In this document: positions 12,118-23,943 of the stretch, piece by piece
Layout: each line of letters starts with the position of its first letter
Position numbering within the stretch: the first letter of the stretch is position 1
Origin: Adiantum capillus-veneris
Lineage: Eukaryota > Streptophyta > Polypodiopsida > Polypodiales > Pteridaceae
Assembly (NCBI GenBank): GCA_014529385.2
Contig: CM043966.1
Coordinates: forward strand, 141,220,211-141,284,210
Direction: 5' to 3'
DNA: 64,000 nt
Program-made: the position numbers and the translations under genes
The notes under the pieces: generated by a model
Told to the model about the DNA's origin: nothing
The model's database searches: none
Seen by the model: the letters and a program-made list of their open reading frames with translations, nothing else

Positions 12118-12344
12118 TGTTGTAAATAGGGTTGCAGAGAAACGCACACAGCTTGGAGAAGACGAAGGAAGCTCAAGGCACACAATAGAGAGTGTGTTAC
12201 TTAGTATGCAATGGAGAGATAGATAGCCCTAGAGTGATGGGCGTATATACAATGCTCGGGGGAAAAAATCTCCTAAAGAGGGAAAAAATGCCCCGACGGT
12301 CCTAGTGTGTTCACACACATCACTACCACATGTATATGGTAACA
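12118..12344 (-). repeat. 5' LTR of C1
   Basis: 227 bp, TG...CA ends. A minus-strand TATA-like box (TGTATATAC) lies at about 12243-12252. It matches the other full LTRs of the family at 26670-26896, 32821-33047 and 40527-40754. Confidence 0.93.
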
Positions 12345-12349
12345 ATTGT

Positions 12350-12660
12350 TGGACAAGCCAACTCTTCTCTTGAGATGTTTGTCCCTTCTTGCGATGGTCC
12401 AGAGTGTAGGGGCAGTTGGTACCTCCTTCACTTGGTTTTTAGCTGCCTTTGCGTGCTCCACATCATGATTGCAAAACCATAGCCACTGTGCTATGGTCTT
12501 GTCTTTGTAGGATCTTTTTACCACACGCATGGTGCGACCAAACCTGTGCTATGACTATTAAGAGTGTTTTCACAAAATTTTCTGCCCATATGACCAAAGC
12601 ACTTCCTAATACAATGAACTGGCATCTTGCACAAGGCCCATTGTTCACATGGAACATCAA
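12350..12660 (-). pseudogene. Possible host exon interrupted by C1 (unrecognised)
   Basis: Two overlapping minus frames look coded. One is cysteine-rich (VDVPCEQWALCKMPVHCIRK). The next runs VVKRSYKDKTIAQWLWFCNH and on to LWTIARRDKHLKRRVGLSNN, exactly up to the C1 target duplication. On the other side of C1 (below 7765) the same frame continues with DRFSSG, a stop, then YYYTKLQGKQGFLTMWRRRF. This is consistent with a gene fragment split by the insertion. The function is not recognised. Confidence 0.35.
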
Positions 12661-13163
12661 CTTCCTCTACCATAGATTGGTTGCTTTGCTTTGCATATCA
12701 AATGATCATTTTTGGGGGTGCAGTCTTTCTCTATCTCCTCTTCTTCACTATTGCCAGACTCCATGGTTTCAAATCTCTTATGTCGTGGCTGACTTCAAAA
12801 TTTGCACTGTTTTGACTCCATTTCATATTCTAGACGATGAGAACTAACGCCATTGCATCTTTGAAGCTTTGGAGGGGGCGCTTTATTGATTGAAGGGCCC
12901 AAGAGAAGTGCCGGGTATCAAAGTGAGCGTACTGCAGTGTTCAGAAAAAATCATTTTTCCAAACATATAAAATTCCTTTCCTTGAATTGTCAAGAGGAAA
13001 TTTTAGAAAAATTAGGTTTATTTGCCCGTATACCGTGGTTGATCCCCAATAGGACTGCGAGAGACTCTTCCTGCTTGGACCATCGACTGTGGCCATTGTG
13101 ATGGTGGCTATAGAGCTGCTCTACTACTTTAGCCAAGCATTCCTTCAGTCTCATGAATCGTGT

Positions 13164-13167
<4 letters not shown>

Positions 13168-13241
<74 letters not shown>
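13168..13241. repeat. (GA)n microsatellite
   Basis: About 37 uninterrupted GA units. Confidence 0.95.
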
Positions 13242-13244
<3 letters not shown>

Positions 13245-13403
13245 AACAAGAGTGACAATCCTCACAAGTTTATGTGGGTATGTAGACAAGAAGAGGGTCT
13301 GAAAGGCTTGACAGCAAGTGGGAAAGAGAGTCGCCACATATCACACAAATTGTCGCCTACCTTCTTGCATGAGAGAGACCTATATGCGTAAAGTTGTGAA
13401 GGA

Positions 13404-13406
<3 letters not shown>

Positions 13407-13448
<42 letters not shown>
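13407..13448. repeat. (GA)n microsatellite
   Basis: About 21 GA units, 165 bp from the preceding tract. Confidence 0.95.
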
Positions 13449-13450
<2 letters not shown>

Positions 13451-14670
13451 CATCTACATAAAGTTGCACAGAGTGATACTGTTGTCACATGCATGCATGT
13501 AGGGAGAATGAATGGATGAGAGCGTAAATGGACATGAGAAATGAAATTTGTAGTGATTCTTCTTGAAGGGCAATAGAAATGAAATGGGAAATATATTGTT
13601 TTGGCATCAAATCAATCAAAAAAGGTGGCAGCATCATGCAGATAGGGAACTCCTCTCCTCTCCTCGGCTAGCCAGCTATCGCTCTTGGTTGTAATCCAGG
13701 GCTTCAATCACATCTCGACCAATGTGGCAGCGCTACTGGCAATCACAAATCGCCCACAGCGGACCATCTTTGACAAGCATCTACAACACGTGTAATCCAT
13801 CATGCACAACTAACCATATAAGGCTTTACTATCATCATCCTCCACCTCCATCAGTCTCATTCTCGAGCTTTGCATCATAGCGTGCATGCTTGATCCATCC
13901 GCTTACAGCTGCTACATTGTAGTTGCAAGGGCACCGTAGTGTGCGAGTAGCTGAACCTACACCATCATTTTCACAATTGTAGGCTGAAGCTCCAACTGTG
14001 AACTACAAGTTGAAGCTCCAATTGTGTGCGTGTACAACAGGCTTCTGAAGGCGACGCATTGTTGCTTAGTAGTTGAAGTTTTCTACTCCAAGAGATCATT
14101 GGTCGTCGCTACTCTTTAGGGTAGGTTGTGTTTTTTATGCCAGCGATTAGTGTTCGGTAAAATCTTGAAAAATAAATCTAAAATTTCCTCTTGCCACATT
14201 CAACAAAAGGAATTTTGTACGTTTGAAAAAATGATTTGGGACGGAATTTCTCCCTTTCCCCGCTCTCAAACGAGCATTTTTTAAATTGAAAACGGCATTA
14301 TATCAAGCTGAGACACATTTTTCCCGAGCATTGCCAGCAATACTCCACGAGAAAATTTCCACCGAGATGAAAAAACCCTTCATCATCCGAGATCGATCAT
14401 TCTACTCTTAAACCGATGGTTTCATCACCTACACTGCTACATACAGCCTTTATTGCAACCTTGTTTTCTAGAGCAAGCTAATACTTGGATAGCTAGATCG
14501 TACAAAAGTACAAGGTATTTAAGAGGATTTGTAACTAAACTACAGACTCTTTTCCTTCTTTAGAATCTTTTTATTGCCTAGCATGTCGAGGATCAATGAA
14601 AATCTTGGTTCACACTCCAATTTTTAGAAAGAATGGGGGAGTAGAGCGTCTTGATCATCCGCGTGCACGC

Positions 14671-15327
14671 TGTCGGGGGATATGGGTTCGCAAGTGAGTC
14701 GGGTCATCAACGGTTGCTTGCTGTGGGAAATGAGAGCGACAAGACGCACGACACAAGGCAACAGATCCTGTCAACACTTTAAATACTTAAAACTCGATAA
14801 TCGAAATGGTTTAAACTGCTAATGATTAGCCGAAGTGGAATTCGATTACACCGTTCACGGAACTGATGGAGTTAGGAGAGTTTAATGCTCTCGAATTAGA
14901 TCAAGACTGTAAAATTTCCACTTATACTCGCCATTAGAGTCTTTATAAACTGATTAGGAGGTAAGTATCCGACAAAATCCCTTGCTTGATACCCTTGTAT
15001 CTTTCAAATACAGTAGAGAGAGTTTATCCTCTATCCTTGCTTACTCGAGAGCGAGTCTCCTCCAGTTTACCAAAAGGCCGAGAGAGATAGAGCCCTTTGA
15101 TTTGCCTTACTTCTTCCTTCTTTGGTAACCAACTTCAAAACAGAGAAAGAAAGAGCGGGCTTTGCCTTCCCTTGGTTTGCTTGTCCCGCCTTGCTTCTTT
15201 GTAGCCCCTCAATTGCTCATCGTATCCCTTACATGCTCCTCTCTTGATTATGGCCGAGAGAGAGATTGCTTGGTTAGCGAAGGACGAGAGCGAGAAAGAT
15301 TCTTGCTTTGATTGGAGATGGGGAGAG

Positions 15328-15365
<38 letters not shown>

Positions 15366-16597
15366 CCTCGCCTCGGTCCTCCTCCCTTCTTCTCGTTATC
15401 TCCTCCCCTTATTGCCTTCTTTTTCCTCCCTAAAATAGCCCCCTCCCCACCTCGGCCCATCAGTCACGGCGCTGTGACTGATGTGGCACGGGACCCGTCT
15501 TGATGACGTGGTAGGAGACGAGGTCGAGCATCGCGAAAACCAGAAAAATTGGGGCCGAATAAGAGCGACCTACACAGCTGAGCAATGTTTACTCTTGCTC
15601 GCCATCTTCTGAGGCCCGAAGCGGCCACTGCGAGCCTGCTTCTTCCCCTGCGCTGCGCTCTTCGCTGCCTGGCGTTCGCCTCCCTTATTTTCTTTTGTTT
15701 CACACAATAAATCCCTTCATTTACCCCATTGGGAAGGCTATGCTTGGGCGGCCAGGTGGTTATGGTATTGGGCGGCCGGCTCCCTTTAGTTGCTTTTGGA
15801 CGGCCAATTTATTTGAGTTATGGACTTTTGGGCACCACACTTGGGCACCACTCATGTCATACATCTCGGCCAAAGCATCGCCAAGCACGACAATATTATC
15901 GACAATTTTAATGCCCGGATTACTATTTCGACAGTGCCATATGCCTTCAATATGCAAGTATAAGTGATTGCATTTGGAGAGTTTTCCTCTCTTTGCATCT
16001 GCTCCAAATAGGCAGTTTCCTGTTCCTACCTTGTTGAGTATATCCCGTGACCATTGCATTCCAAGATCCCAGCTGCAGCTCATTGATTGAGCTGACCGGA
16101 GTGGTACAGAACCGGCCCCTGGTGAATATTTACCGGCCAATATCTTGGCAACCGTAAACCCCATCACCGGTCTGAAAAGACCAACGCGCTCCACAAAGTG
16201 AGCACTTCAGGCCCGTGCATTCCTTTTATTTTTGTCACCTCATCTGCAGTTTCCCAATCCGGTACGGATCTGCAATCGACTCAAACTTTGAACTTTAAAG
16301 TGCCATAACTTCTTCACCGTAGCTCCAATCGACGAGCCGTAAAGACAGGCCGGTAGAGCACTTTAAGATCTACAGTTCTAGATCATAATCTCTCATTTGT
16401 GGTCACTGCAAGTATACTCATTTTTGGCATCATTGAGGCATCTATTGGCCCTTTTAAGCCGCATCTAGCATACATTAATCATTAAGCTTGGCCTGTTATC
16501 AAGCCCTGATCACTGCTTACTTAATGTGTAGGCTTCAAAGAATCTTAGCTTGCATTCCTCTGCTCTTTTCTCTTCATGGCAGTGGAGCTGCACGACA
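14671..16597 (-). repeat. 3' LTR of N1
   Basis: 1927 bp, closely matching 19442-21371 along its whole length. It contains a (GA)n tract at 15326-15362 that is much shorter in the partner LTR, and the conserved GGGCGGCCGG stretch near 15765. Confidence 0.93.
15326..15362. repeat. (GA)n microsatellite inside the N1 LTR
   Basis: About 17 GA units. The equivalent site in the other LTR (20087-20107) has about 10. Confidence 0.93.
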
Positions 16598-16612
16598 TCC
16601 ATCCCCTATGAA
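16598..16612 (-). promoter_or_regulatory. Polypurine tract-like site of N1
   Basis: The minus strand reads CATAGGGGATGGA directly before the LTR start TGTCG. The same layout occurs in N2 at 43344-43358 (AGAGGGGGTGGA). Confidence 0.65.
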
Positions 16613-17257
16613 CCTGCACAGCCACCGGTGTGTGCCAACTGCACTTTAATCTGCATCTGCTACTACAGGTACCTTAAGCTCCTTACCCATTATCAGACTC
16701 ACGTAACTGGTAAACATATGAAAAATGAAATAAGGTTTATACCCTATCATCAATGTTCTAGCTTAATCATTAGGTAGCTGTCCATCAAAAATCTCTGAAC
16801 CACATCTCTGGTATCTTCAAAGCATTCAATTATGGATAACATGTTTAGTGAACCCCGCCATACTCAAGTGCTCCAGTTAATGATGCACACGGCTTGACCA
16901 TTAAGCTCTCTTTAAGGAACCCTGTCAAGCTCAAGTATGCCTTACTCTATTTGCACACGGAATGGTCGTCAAGTCCTTTACTTCAAGTTCTGTTAGCAGA
17001 ACCAACTCAAAAGATGTGAAGATACTTCATCAACTGTCCAAAGAAGACAACTGGAAGCAAGCCATGTAATCTTATTGAATGCATAACCAAAGCTATTCTG
17101 ACTTAGCATAATCTAGAAAACAATATCTTGTACCATGCAACCTGCTACATCAGATAGCTGGTACTCTTTAAATCTGCAACTTTGCACTTTAGTAGCCCCC
17201 GGGATCAAACGGGAACCCAATCATTTTCTCCACTGTGAGCATTCCTTTAAAAAATTT
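16613..17257 (-). other. 3' untranslated region of N1
   Basis: No coding frame. It is closely related to 43359-43933 of N2 (same stretches around the LTR-proximal GTACCTTAAGCT and CAAAAGATGTGAAGATACTTCAT), so it is a conserved non-coding part of the element family. Confidence 0.7.
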
Positions 17258-18930
17258 TCACCATCCTCCATGATCATAGGGATAATACAAGAATTTCCAA
17301 TAATTACAGCATAAACATACATTAATCCACAAATCTTCATGCAAACCGCCTGGATCATATGGCATATAAGTCAATTGCCTAGGACCATGCATATATCTGT
17401 CACCTCCTGGGTCAAAAGCTAGCTCAAAATCCCCTACATCATAGGGTAACATCAGATTCCATATAGCATCAGGTAGCATCAGATACTGCCATATCGCCTG
17501 TGCAATTGGCTCATCCAATTGTCGATCATCAATCACAGGTAAAAGCATTGGCAGTGCACCTTCACTCTCACTAGTATTGGAATCCCAATCATGCATATCT
17601 GAATACATCAAGTCTTTGGTAAAACTCTATTCATTAGACTCGCAAGATGCATCAAAAAATAATTCTCTATCTTGTAGAGGCTCAAAATCAAGTAGTGCAT
17701 CATCTAACAACTGCATCAGATCATCATCAACTGCATCTGAACAAAATTTCTCATGCATGAATCTGGGTTGATCAGTATACTTAGCATCTGTGTTTGAGAC
17801 CCCTTCCAAAGCTTCGTCTAGTAAGCACATAAGGTCTAGGTCCACCGCTTGAGAAGGTTCCTCAATCCTGTACATCTCAGGTTGCTGTAAACTAAGATTT
17901 CCACATGTGGCATGCATACTAAATGCATCTGCTGTAAATTGCTCTTTAAGTCTTTCACCCTCAACTAAATATCTTTGCACTTCTGTAGCACAAAGTTCAA
18001 CATGCACATTGAAAATTTTATCTACTGCCCTGTCTGTATCATCGGCACAATGAAACCAATCATATTCATCAACAAGAGACTGCACTTCACTATGCACCCC
18101 CTCTGAATCAGCATCATCAGTTCATGATCATTTTGCCATAGTGTGGATCCTGTCTCACAAATTCTTGATAGAGAAGAAGTTTGCTCCCTCTCTAAATCAC
18201 CATCATCAAATTCAGGATCAGTCTTCCAGATCGGTAGCTCTAGGTCACAGAATCGTGTCAAAGGAGTCTGCACCCCCTCTGAATCATCATAATCACGTTC
18301 AAAGTCAATTTTCCAATTTGGTAGCTGTGCTTCACAAAAACTTGTCAATGAAGGAGTCTGCACCTCCTCTGAATCAAGCACATACTCTTGCTTAGCCAAG
18401 TCCTCAAAATCTGGTACACCCAAATTCGATAAATCTGGTATACCAAAATCCATGGTCTTGCTGCTCTCAACATCAGCCTTGCTTTGACCCATAACATCTG
18501 TATCATTAATCAACTCTTTGGCAAAACCTGTACCATTATCTTCAATCACCTCTATGGTAGAATCTGTACCAGAAACATTTTGCTCTAATTCTGAGTCAAT
18601 AGCAAAAGTATCAGCTGTAACCGAATCTTCCTGCATGTCTACTTGAATTTGGTTGCACTCATTCACCTGCACAATTTCTTCCTGAGCTTTTTCCACTTCG
18701 TTGTTTTGATTCCCCGATTTCTTTTCCTCTCGTACTACAGGTATATGTTCTCGGCAAAATTCATCCTGTGTAAGTTGAGGCTGTAGAGACTCACTCTCAA
18801 GGACTTATACTTCATGCAAGGCATCTGCAAACCCCAACTTCTCATACACAGCTTTGACTATGTCTTCATCATTAGCCTATAAGAAGGTAGCATCCTGTAC
18901 AATAAACTCATCAATCACAGCTTCTAACTT
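17258..18930 (-). pseudogene. Long acidic ORF of N1 with internal repeats (unrecognised)
   Basis: Minus frames covering 18696-18022, 18097-17627 and 17611-17258 appear to be one ORF of about 550 codons, broken by a few stops and frame changes. It follows the gag-like ORF and may be its extension (SKLEAVIDEFIVQDATF near 18930). The protein is rich in Asp/Glu, with three to four imperfect repeats of about 30 residues at 18090-18400, each with a [E/V]QT motif, a conserved Cys and a W-K/Q-x-D segment. The end carries the motif PYDPGG two to three times. N2 encodes a related protein. No known domain is recognised. It is too acidic to look like a nucleic-acid binder. Confidence 0.6.
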
Positions 18931-18933
18931 TGA

Positions 18934-19380
18934 TCATACTTGTCCTCGGATATCTGCGTAGTCCGGTAGACTTGAAATCTGTTCTTGATAGATTTCATAC
19001 TTCTCATAACGTGCTTGCACAATAGCTTCTTTGAAATACTCCCAGTCGTCATTGCAAGCTCTAGTAACCTCTTGAATCTGCTCCTTCACATCTGAACTCA
19101 CTATTTGCTCAAAAGATTTGATCATCAACTCTTCTGGTATCCCTCGTACCTTAGTCTTCAGCTCATAGCACTCTAGGTAGCCCTTTGGATCGTATCTATC
19201 AAAGAGTCGTCTCCCGTCGTACACTGCATCTAAAGCTGCATCCAAAGCTTCATCGATTTGATTTTTCTTCTTTACGGTTTCTATTTCAAGCAGAGATCCT
19301 TGAACCAATTGAAGCATCTTTGCAAAATCTGGAACTGTTGACTTATCATCAAAACCGTTCGCACTTAATTCTGCAATCAT
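18934..19380 (-). CDS. Gag-like protein of N1
   Basis: An ORF of 148 codons starts at ATG 19378-19380, about 40 bp inside the primer site. It aligns by eye with the N2 ORF (50524-51045) and with GY gag (25277-25657). Shared features are an N-terminal leucine-rich helix (MLQLVQGSLLEIE), FxxYDPxGYxxCYE, then MIxxFExxVxSDxKxQxQE and a conserved WEYF. It is probably the capsid-type protein of the element. No zinc knuckle is seen. It stops in a frame change and then runs into the acidic ORF. Confidence 0.68.
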   Translation of the reverse strand: MIAELSANGFDDKSTVPDFAKMLQLVQGSLLEIETVKKKNQIDEALDAALDAVYDGRRLFDRYDPKGYLECYELKTKVRGIPEELMIKSFEQIVSSDVKEQIQEVTRACNDDWEYFKEAIVQARYEKYEIYQEQISSLPDYADIRGQV

Positions 19381-19421
19381 CTACACTAAATTCTCCATCT
19401 TTACCTCCCACCCCGGCTCGT

Positions 19422-19439
19422 TTCGCGTCGGGTTCACCA
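19422..19439 (-). promoter_or_regulatory. Primer binding site of N1
   Basis: The minus strand reads TGGTGAACCCGACGCGAA, two bases inside the LTR end. The same motif occurs in GY (25147-25164) and, with changes, in N2 (51100-51117). I cannot name the tRNA. Confidence 0.8.
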
Positions 19440-19441
19440 GA

Positions 19442-21371
19442 TGTCGGGGGTTCGCGAGGTGAGCCGGGTCAGCACCGGCGGGCTGCTTGCTGTGGGGAAT
19501 AAGAGAGACAAGACGCACGGCACAAGGCAACAGATCCTCTCAACACTTTAAATACTTAAAACTCGACAATCGAAATGGTTTAAACTGCTAATGATTAGCC
19601 GAAGTGGAATTCGATTACACGGTTAACGGAATTGATGGAGTTAGGAGAGTTTAATGCTCTTGAATTAGATCAAGACTGTAAAATTTCCACTTATACTCGC
19701 CATTAGAGTCTTTATAAACTGATTAGGAGATAAGTATCCGACAAAATCCCCTGCTTGATATCCTTGTATCTTTCAAATATGGTAGAGAGAGTTTATCCTC
19801 TGTCCTTGCTTACTCGAGAGCGAGTCTCCTCCAGTTTACCAAAAGGCCAAGAGAGATAGAGCCCTTTGATTTGCCTTACTTCTTCCTTCTTTGGTAACCG
19901 ACTTCAAAACAGAGAAAGAAAGAGCGGGCTTTGCCTTCCCTTGGTTTTCTTGTCCCGCCTTGCTTCTTTGTAGCCCCTCAATTGCTCATCGTCTCCCTTA
20001 CATGCTCCTCTTTTGATTACGGCCGAGAGAGAGATTGCTTGGTTAGCGAAGGACGAGAGCGAGAAAGATTCTTGCTTTGATTGGAGATGGAGAGAGAGAG
20101 AGAGAGACCTCGCCTTGGCTCTCTTCCTCCTCGCCTTGGTCCTCCTCCCTTCTTCTCGTTATCTCCTCCCCTTATTGCCTTCTTTTTCCTCCCTAAAATA
20201 GCCCCCTCCCCACCTAATTTTTGCCTCGGCCCATCAGTCACGGCGTTGTGACTGATGTGGCACGGGACCCGTCTTGATGACGTGGCAGGAGACGGGGTCG
20301 AGCATCGCGAAAACCAGCAAAATTGGGGCCGAATAAGAGCGCCCTACACATCTGAGCAATGTTTGCTCTTGCTCGCCATCTTCTGAGGCCCGAAGCCGCC
20401 ACTGCCAGCCTGCTTCCTCCCCTGCGCTACGCTCTTCGCAGCCTGGCCTTCGCCTCCCTTCTTTTCTTTTGTTTCACACAATAAATCCCTTCATTTACCC
20501 CATTGGGAACGCTATGCTTGGGCGGCCAGGTGGTTATGGTATTGGGCGGCCGGCTCCCTTTAGTTGCTTTTGGACGGCCAATTTATTTGAGTTATGGACT
20601 TTCGGGCACCACACTTGGGCACCACTCATGTCATACATCTCGGCCAAAGCATCGCCAAGCACGACAATATTATCGAGAATTTTAATGGCCGGATAACTAT
20701 TTCGACAGTGCCATATGCCTTCAATATGCAAGTATAAGTGATTGCATTTGGAGAGTTTTCCTCTCTTTGCATCTACTCCAAATAGCCAGTGTCCTGCTCC
20801 TACCTTGTTGAGTATATCCCGTGACCATTGCATTCCAAGATCCCAGCTGCAGCTCATTGACTGAGCTGACCGGAGTGGTACGGAACCGGCCCCCGGTGAA
20901 TATTTACCGGCCAATATCTTGGCAACCATAAACCCGATCACCGATCTGAAAAGACCAACGCGCTCCACAAAGTGAGCACTTCAGGCCCGTGCATTCCTTT
21001 CATTTCTGTCACCTCATCTGCAGTTGCCCAATCCTGTACGGATCTACAATCGACTCAAACTTTGAACTTTAAAGTGCCATAACTTCTTCACCGTAGCTCC
21101 AATCGACGAGCCGTAAAGATAGGCCGGTAGTGCACTTTAAGCTCTACAGTTCTAGATCATAATCTCTCATTTGTGGTCACTACAAGTATACTCATTTTTG
21201 GCATCATTGAGGCATCTATTGGCCCTTTTAAGCCGCATCTGGCATACATTAATCATTAAGCTTGGCCTGTTATCAAGCCCTTATCACTGCTTACTTACTG
21301 TGTAGGCTTCAAAGAAGCTTAGCTTGCATTCCTCTGCTCTTTTCTCTTCATGGCAGCGGAGCTGCACGACA
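19442..21371 (-). repeat. 5' LTR of N1
   Basis: 1930 bp, TGTCGGGGG...GCACGACA. Nearly collinear with 14671-16597. The GA tract at 20087-20107 is short. Confidence 0.93.
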
Positions 21372-23943
21372 ATGCGGACAATGGGGAGGCTCATCTCCCC
21401 TCTTTTTTTCTCAAATATTTTTGACAAGAACATGATGCTCATGGGTAAAATTATCGACTCAAATATCCCAAATTTTGATAAAAAGAGGAAGTAGGAGCTC
21501 CCTAGTGATTCGCGTGCACGTAGATGATCAGGAAGCTTTTGCCCCCCCCTTTTCTCCATGTTTTGGTAGGAGCACCCCTATCATCCGCGTGCATGCGGAT
21601 GATCAGGGAGCTCATGTCTCCTTTTTTGTCCATACTTTAAGATATTTTGATATGTTAAATATACTAAATTTGACCAAATTGATGATAGTTACTCAGAATC
21701 TTGATCATATTTGTCATTAATTTGGATTTTAGATGATGATAAAACAAGTGAGAGATGGACTCCTTTGTTGTGTTTGATTACATTTGGGAAGGCCAAAAGT
21801 CACTTGAACATACATGCCACTCCTTTGAGTTCCTAATGATTATCCACCTTTTATTGAGGCTATTTTTGACAAGTTTATCAAATTTTCCATCGTGAAAAAA
21901 CTGTCCCATATGTCTTTTTTGAACTTGCATGAGACTTAGCCTTCTTGCACTATACAGATGTAATAGTAGCATGTGTGGTAGAGGAGTTTTAGGAGTGGTT
22001 TGATGCTTATTCTAAATGACCACCTAGGAGTACGAATGTTTAGCTAGGGGAGGGGTGTGAATCCCACCCGGGGCACTTGCAGAAATACGAGGGGGTGGAT
22101 CCGAAGAGTTTGGAGTAGCTTTTTGAGAAGGGATGAATGGAAGCCAAAGATTTATTCTCTAGGAACTAGGGTTTTACTTCCTAGGTAGGGGCAATGGGAT
22201 CATCTCAAAGGAATCTTGGGCAAATATAGGGCAAATTTTAGAAAAATGCCACAATTTTCCACAATAGGGAAGAATAGAACTTTACCATGGCATTCAGCTA
22301 TTTTGCCTATGCAACGCTAGATAAATGATGGCAGGTCAATCATTTCTACCGATACAGATACTTTGTAAGCAATTGTTCATTAATAATCTTGATGGGTTAC
22401 TGAGGGAGAATGTGCACAATCTTCCCACGGAGCATAATTGTAGAGGCCAAAAGGAAGGCTTGATTGTCTTCAACCTTACTAAATAACAATTCAAAGAAAC
22501 CAGACTAGAATATAAGATTTTATTGATCGCAAGACGATTGAAGGTAGAATCTACGGTTGTTGGATATAACAGGCACATGTGGAAGTTGCTGGTAAAAAAG
22601 AGTTGCCTAATTCTATTAAGATGTATGTAGATATTCAATCTTCTTTATCTGAAGACTTTGCTCTTATTTTGAACTTTTCTGATTCTAATGCATCTTTGAA
22701 TGTGCAAGGAATTTGATATGTCAAGCCTCTTATGGTTAATAATCATAGCATGTTCCAAAAGGATGTATTGCACTTGACTGTCTTAGCTAATTAGAATGGG
22801 GATACTCTCATGTGTTGGGACTTCATATGATTTGGCATTCAAGCATGAATAAGAAGAGTCGGAAAAGGTGTAGAAAAGATAAGAAGGAATTTAGTAAGAG
22901 ATGCTATAGAATGTACTGTAGAGATTCATGGACATGATGTAAGGCACTTGAACTACATTAAGTAAAAGATTATATAGTTATTATTGCAACGATTCATAGG
23001 GACATGATGTAAGGGAATTGAAGAAACTTGGGAAACCTATCTATTGAAAGGACATGATGACCTATTAGTACATAAAGCTAGATCTCTTTGTTTTTGTTGG
23101 CAAATAACTAAACGAAACCCATGGAAAATCAGGAAGTTTAGTAATTTTGCATGCAAATATCCAAGAAGTTTGCTACAGATATCTTTGAGAAGATATCTTT
23201 GAGAAGATCCATTTTCACTAATACATAAGTATAGACTCTGATGTACCCTTCAAATATTGCAATGCATATTTTGCAGTAGACCAATTTTTAAGTAGTGGAG
23301 AAGCAAGATACTGACCAAAAGAATTTAAGTGGAACTAAATTTTTAGGCTTTGCTTATTTGTCCTTGATTAAAACAATGAAAGCATGCATTGGGAATTTTT
23401 TTGTATATAACCTTTTGAAGATATGGAGGCTACCCCTGATGAATCTTTGATAGGAAAAAAATGTTTCAATCCCTATAGGGTGTCCTCTTCAATGATAAGT
23501 TGAGCGTCCTCCTTTGAAATTAAAACCACCCCTTCACTTTTGGCTGAGAACCTTGCCAACTTGACTACCAATGGTAGAATTTAAGTCAAGGGTAGAATTC
23601 TACAAGAAACTTAGGGAAATATACCCATATAGGCACCTTAGAGGGCTCACCTTGTCCCACATTGAATAAAAAATTCCATTTGGAGAGGGAAATAAAAGTA
23701 ATGGTTGTGCAAGCCAATGATCATGACTAATAACTTGAAGACCATCGTGGAAAAAAAGAGGTAGTAATTGTTAAGGTTACTAAACATGGTATGCAAAAAG
23801 TTTTTTTTTATCGAATTATGAGCCATCCATAATTCAAGGCTTCAATTGAAGGGCATCTTGCTCCATGAAATAGGCCAATGAAGACTCTATCATGCAATTG
23901 TTTATACCAATTTTCTCATTCTTAGATATCAATAAATACACGT
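21372..23943. other. Intergenic stretch with palindromes and a decayed coding scrap
   Basis: Near-palindromic units occur at about 21495-21540 and 21568-21613. A plus-strand stretch around 22530-22850 reads partly like protein (MYVDIQSSLSEDFALILNFS) but is full of stops. Nothing else is supported. Confidence 0.45.

Larger units (their letters stand above)
7766..12344 (-). mobile_element. Ty1/copia retrotransposon copy C1, degraded
   Basis: Bounded by the 5-bp target duplication ATTGT (7761-7765 and 12345-12349). In minus-strand order there are a full 227-bp LTR (12118-12344), a primer site, gag, protease, integrase, reverse transcriptase and part of RNase H, then a remnant of the second LTR (7766-7884). 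A deletion removed the end of pol, the polypurine tract and about half of the second LTR. Several stops and frame changes break the polyprotein, so the element is dead. Confidence 0.93.
12661..14670. other. Non-coding stretch with two (GA)n tracts
   Basis: No gene is supported. Pure GA tracts lie at 13168-13241 and 13407-13448. The right end (14640-14670) carries half of a palindromic unit also found at 21500-21613. Confidence 0.5.
14671..21371 (-). mobile_element. Non-autonomous LTR retrotransposon N1 (gag-bearing, no pol)
   Basis: Two long LTRs (14671-16597 and 19442-21371) with TGTCG...CGACA ends face the same way. On the minus strand the order is LTR, primer site (19422-19439), gag-like ORF, long acidic ORF, 3' untranslated region, purine tract (16598-16612), LTR. 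The internal part is only about 2.8 kb and has no protease, reverse transcriptase or integrase, so it fits the TR-GAG or LARD class. Primer site and gag resemble those of GY (23944-38757), the likely helper type. Flanking 4-mers ACGC and ATGC could be a decayed target duplication. Confidence 0.88.

Noticed and set aside
15760-16194. 144-codon minus frame repeated at 20534-20968
   Set aside because: Both lie in the N1 LTRs and read much alike because the LTRs are copies. No coding signal beyond that.
14666-21376. A clean target duplication for N1
   Set aside because: The flanks give CACGC and ATGCG. Only a 4-base near match (ACGC/ATGC) can be argued.
22336-22638. 100-codon minus frame in the 21.4-23.9 kb gap
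   Set aside because: No motif. The opposite strand shows a better, though broken, protein-like stretch.
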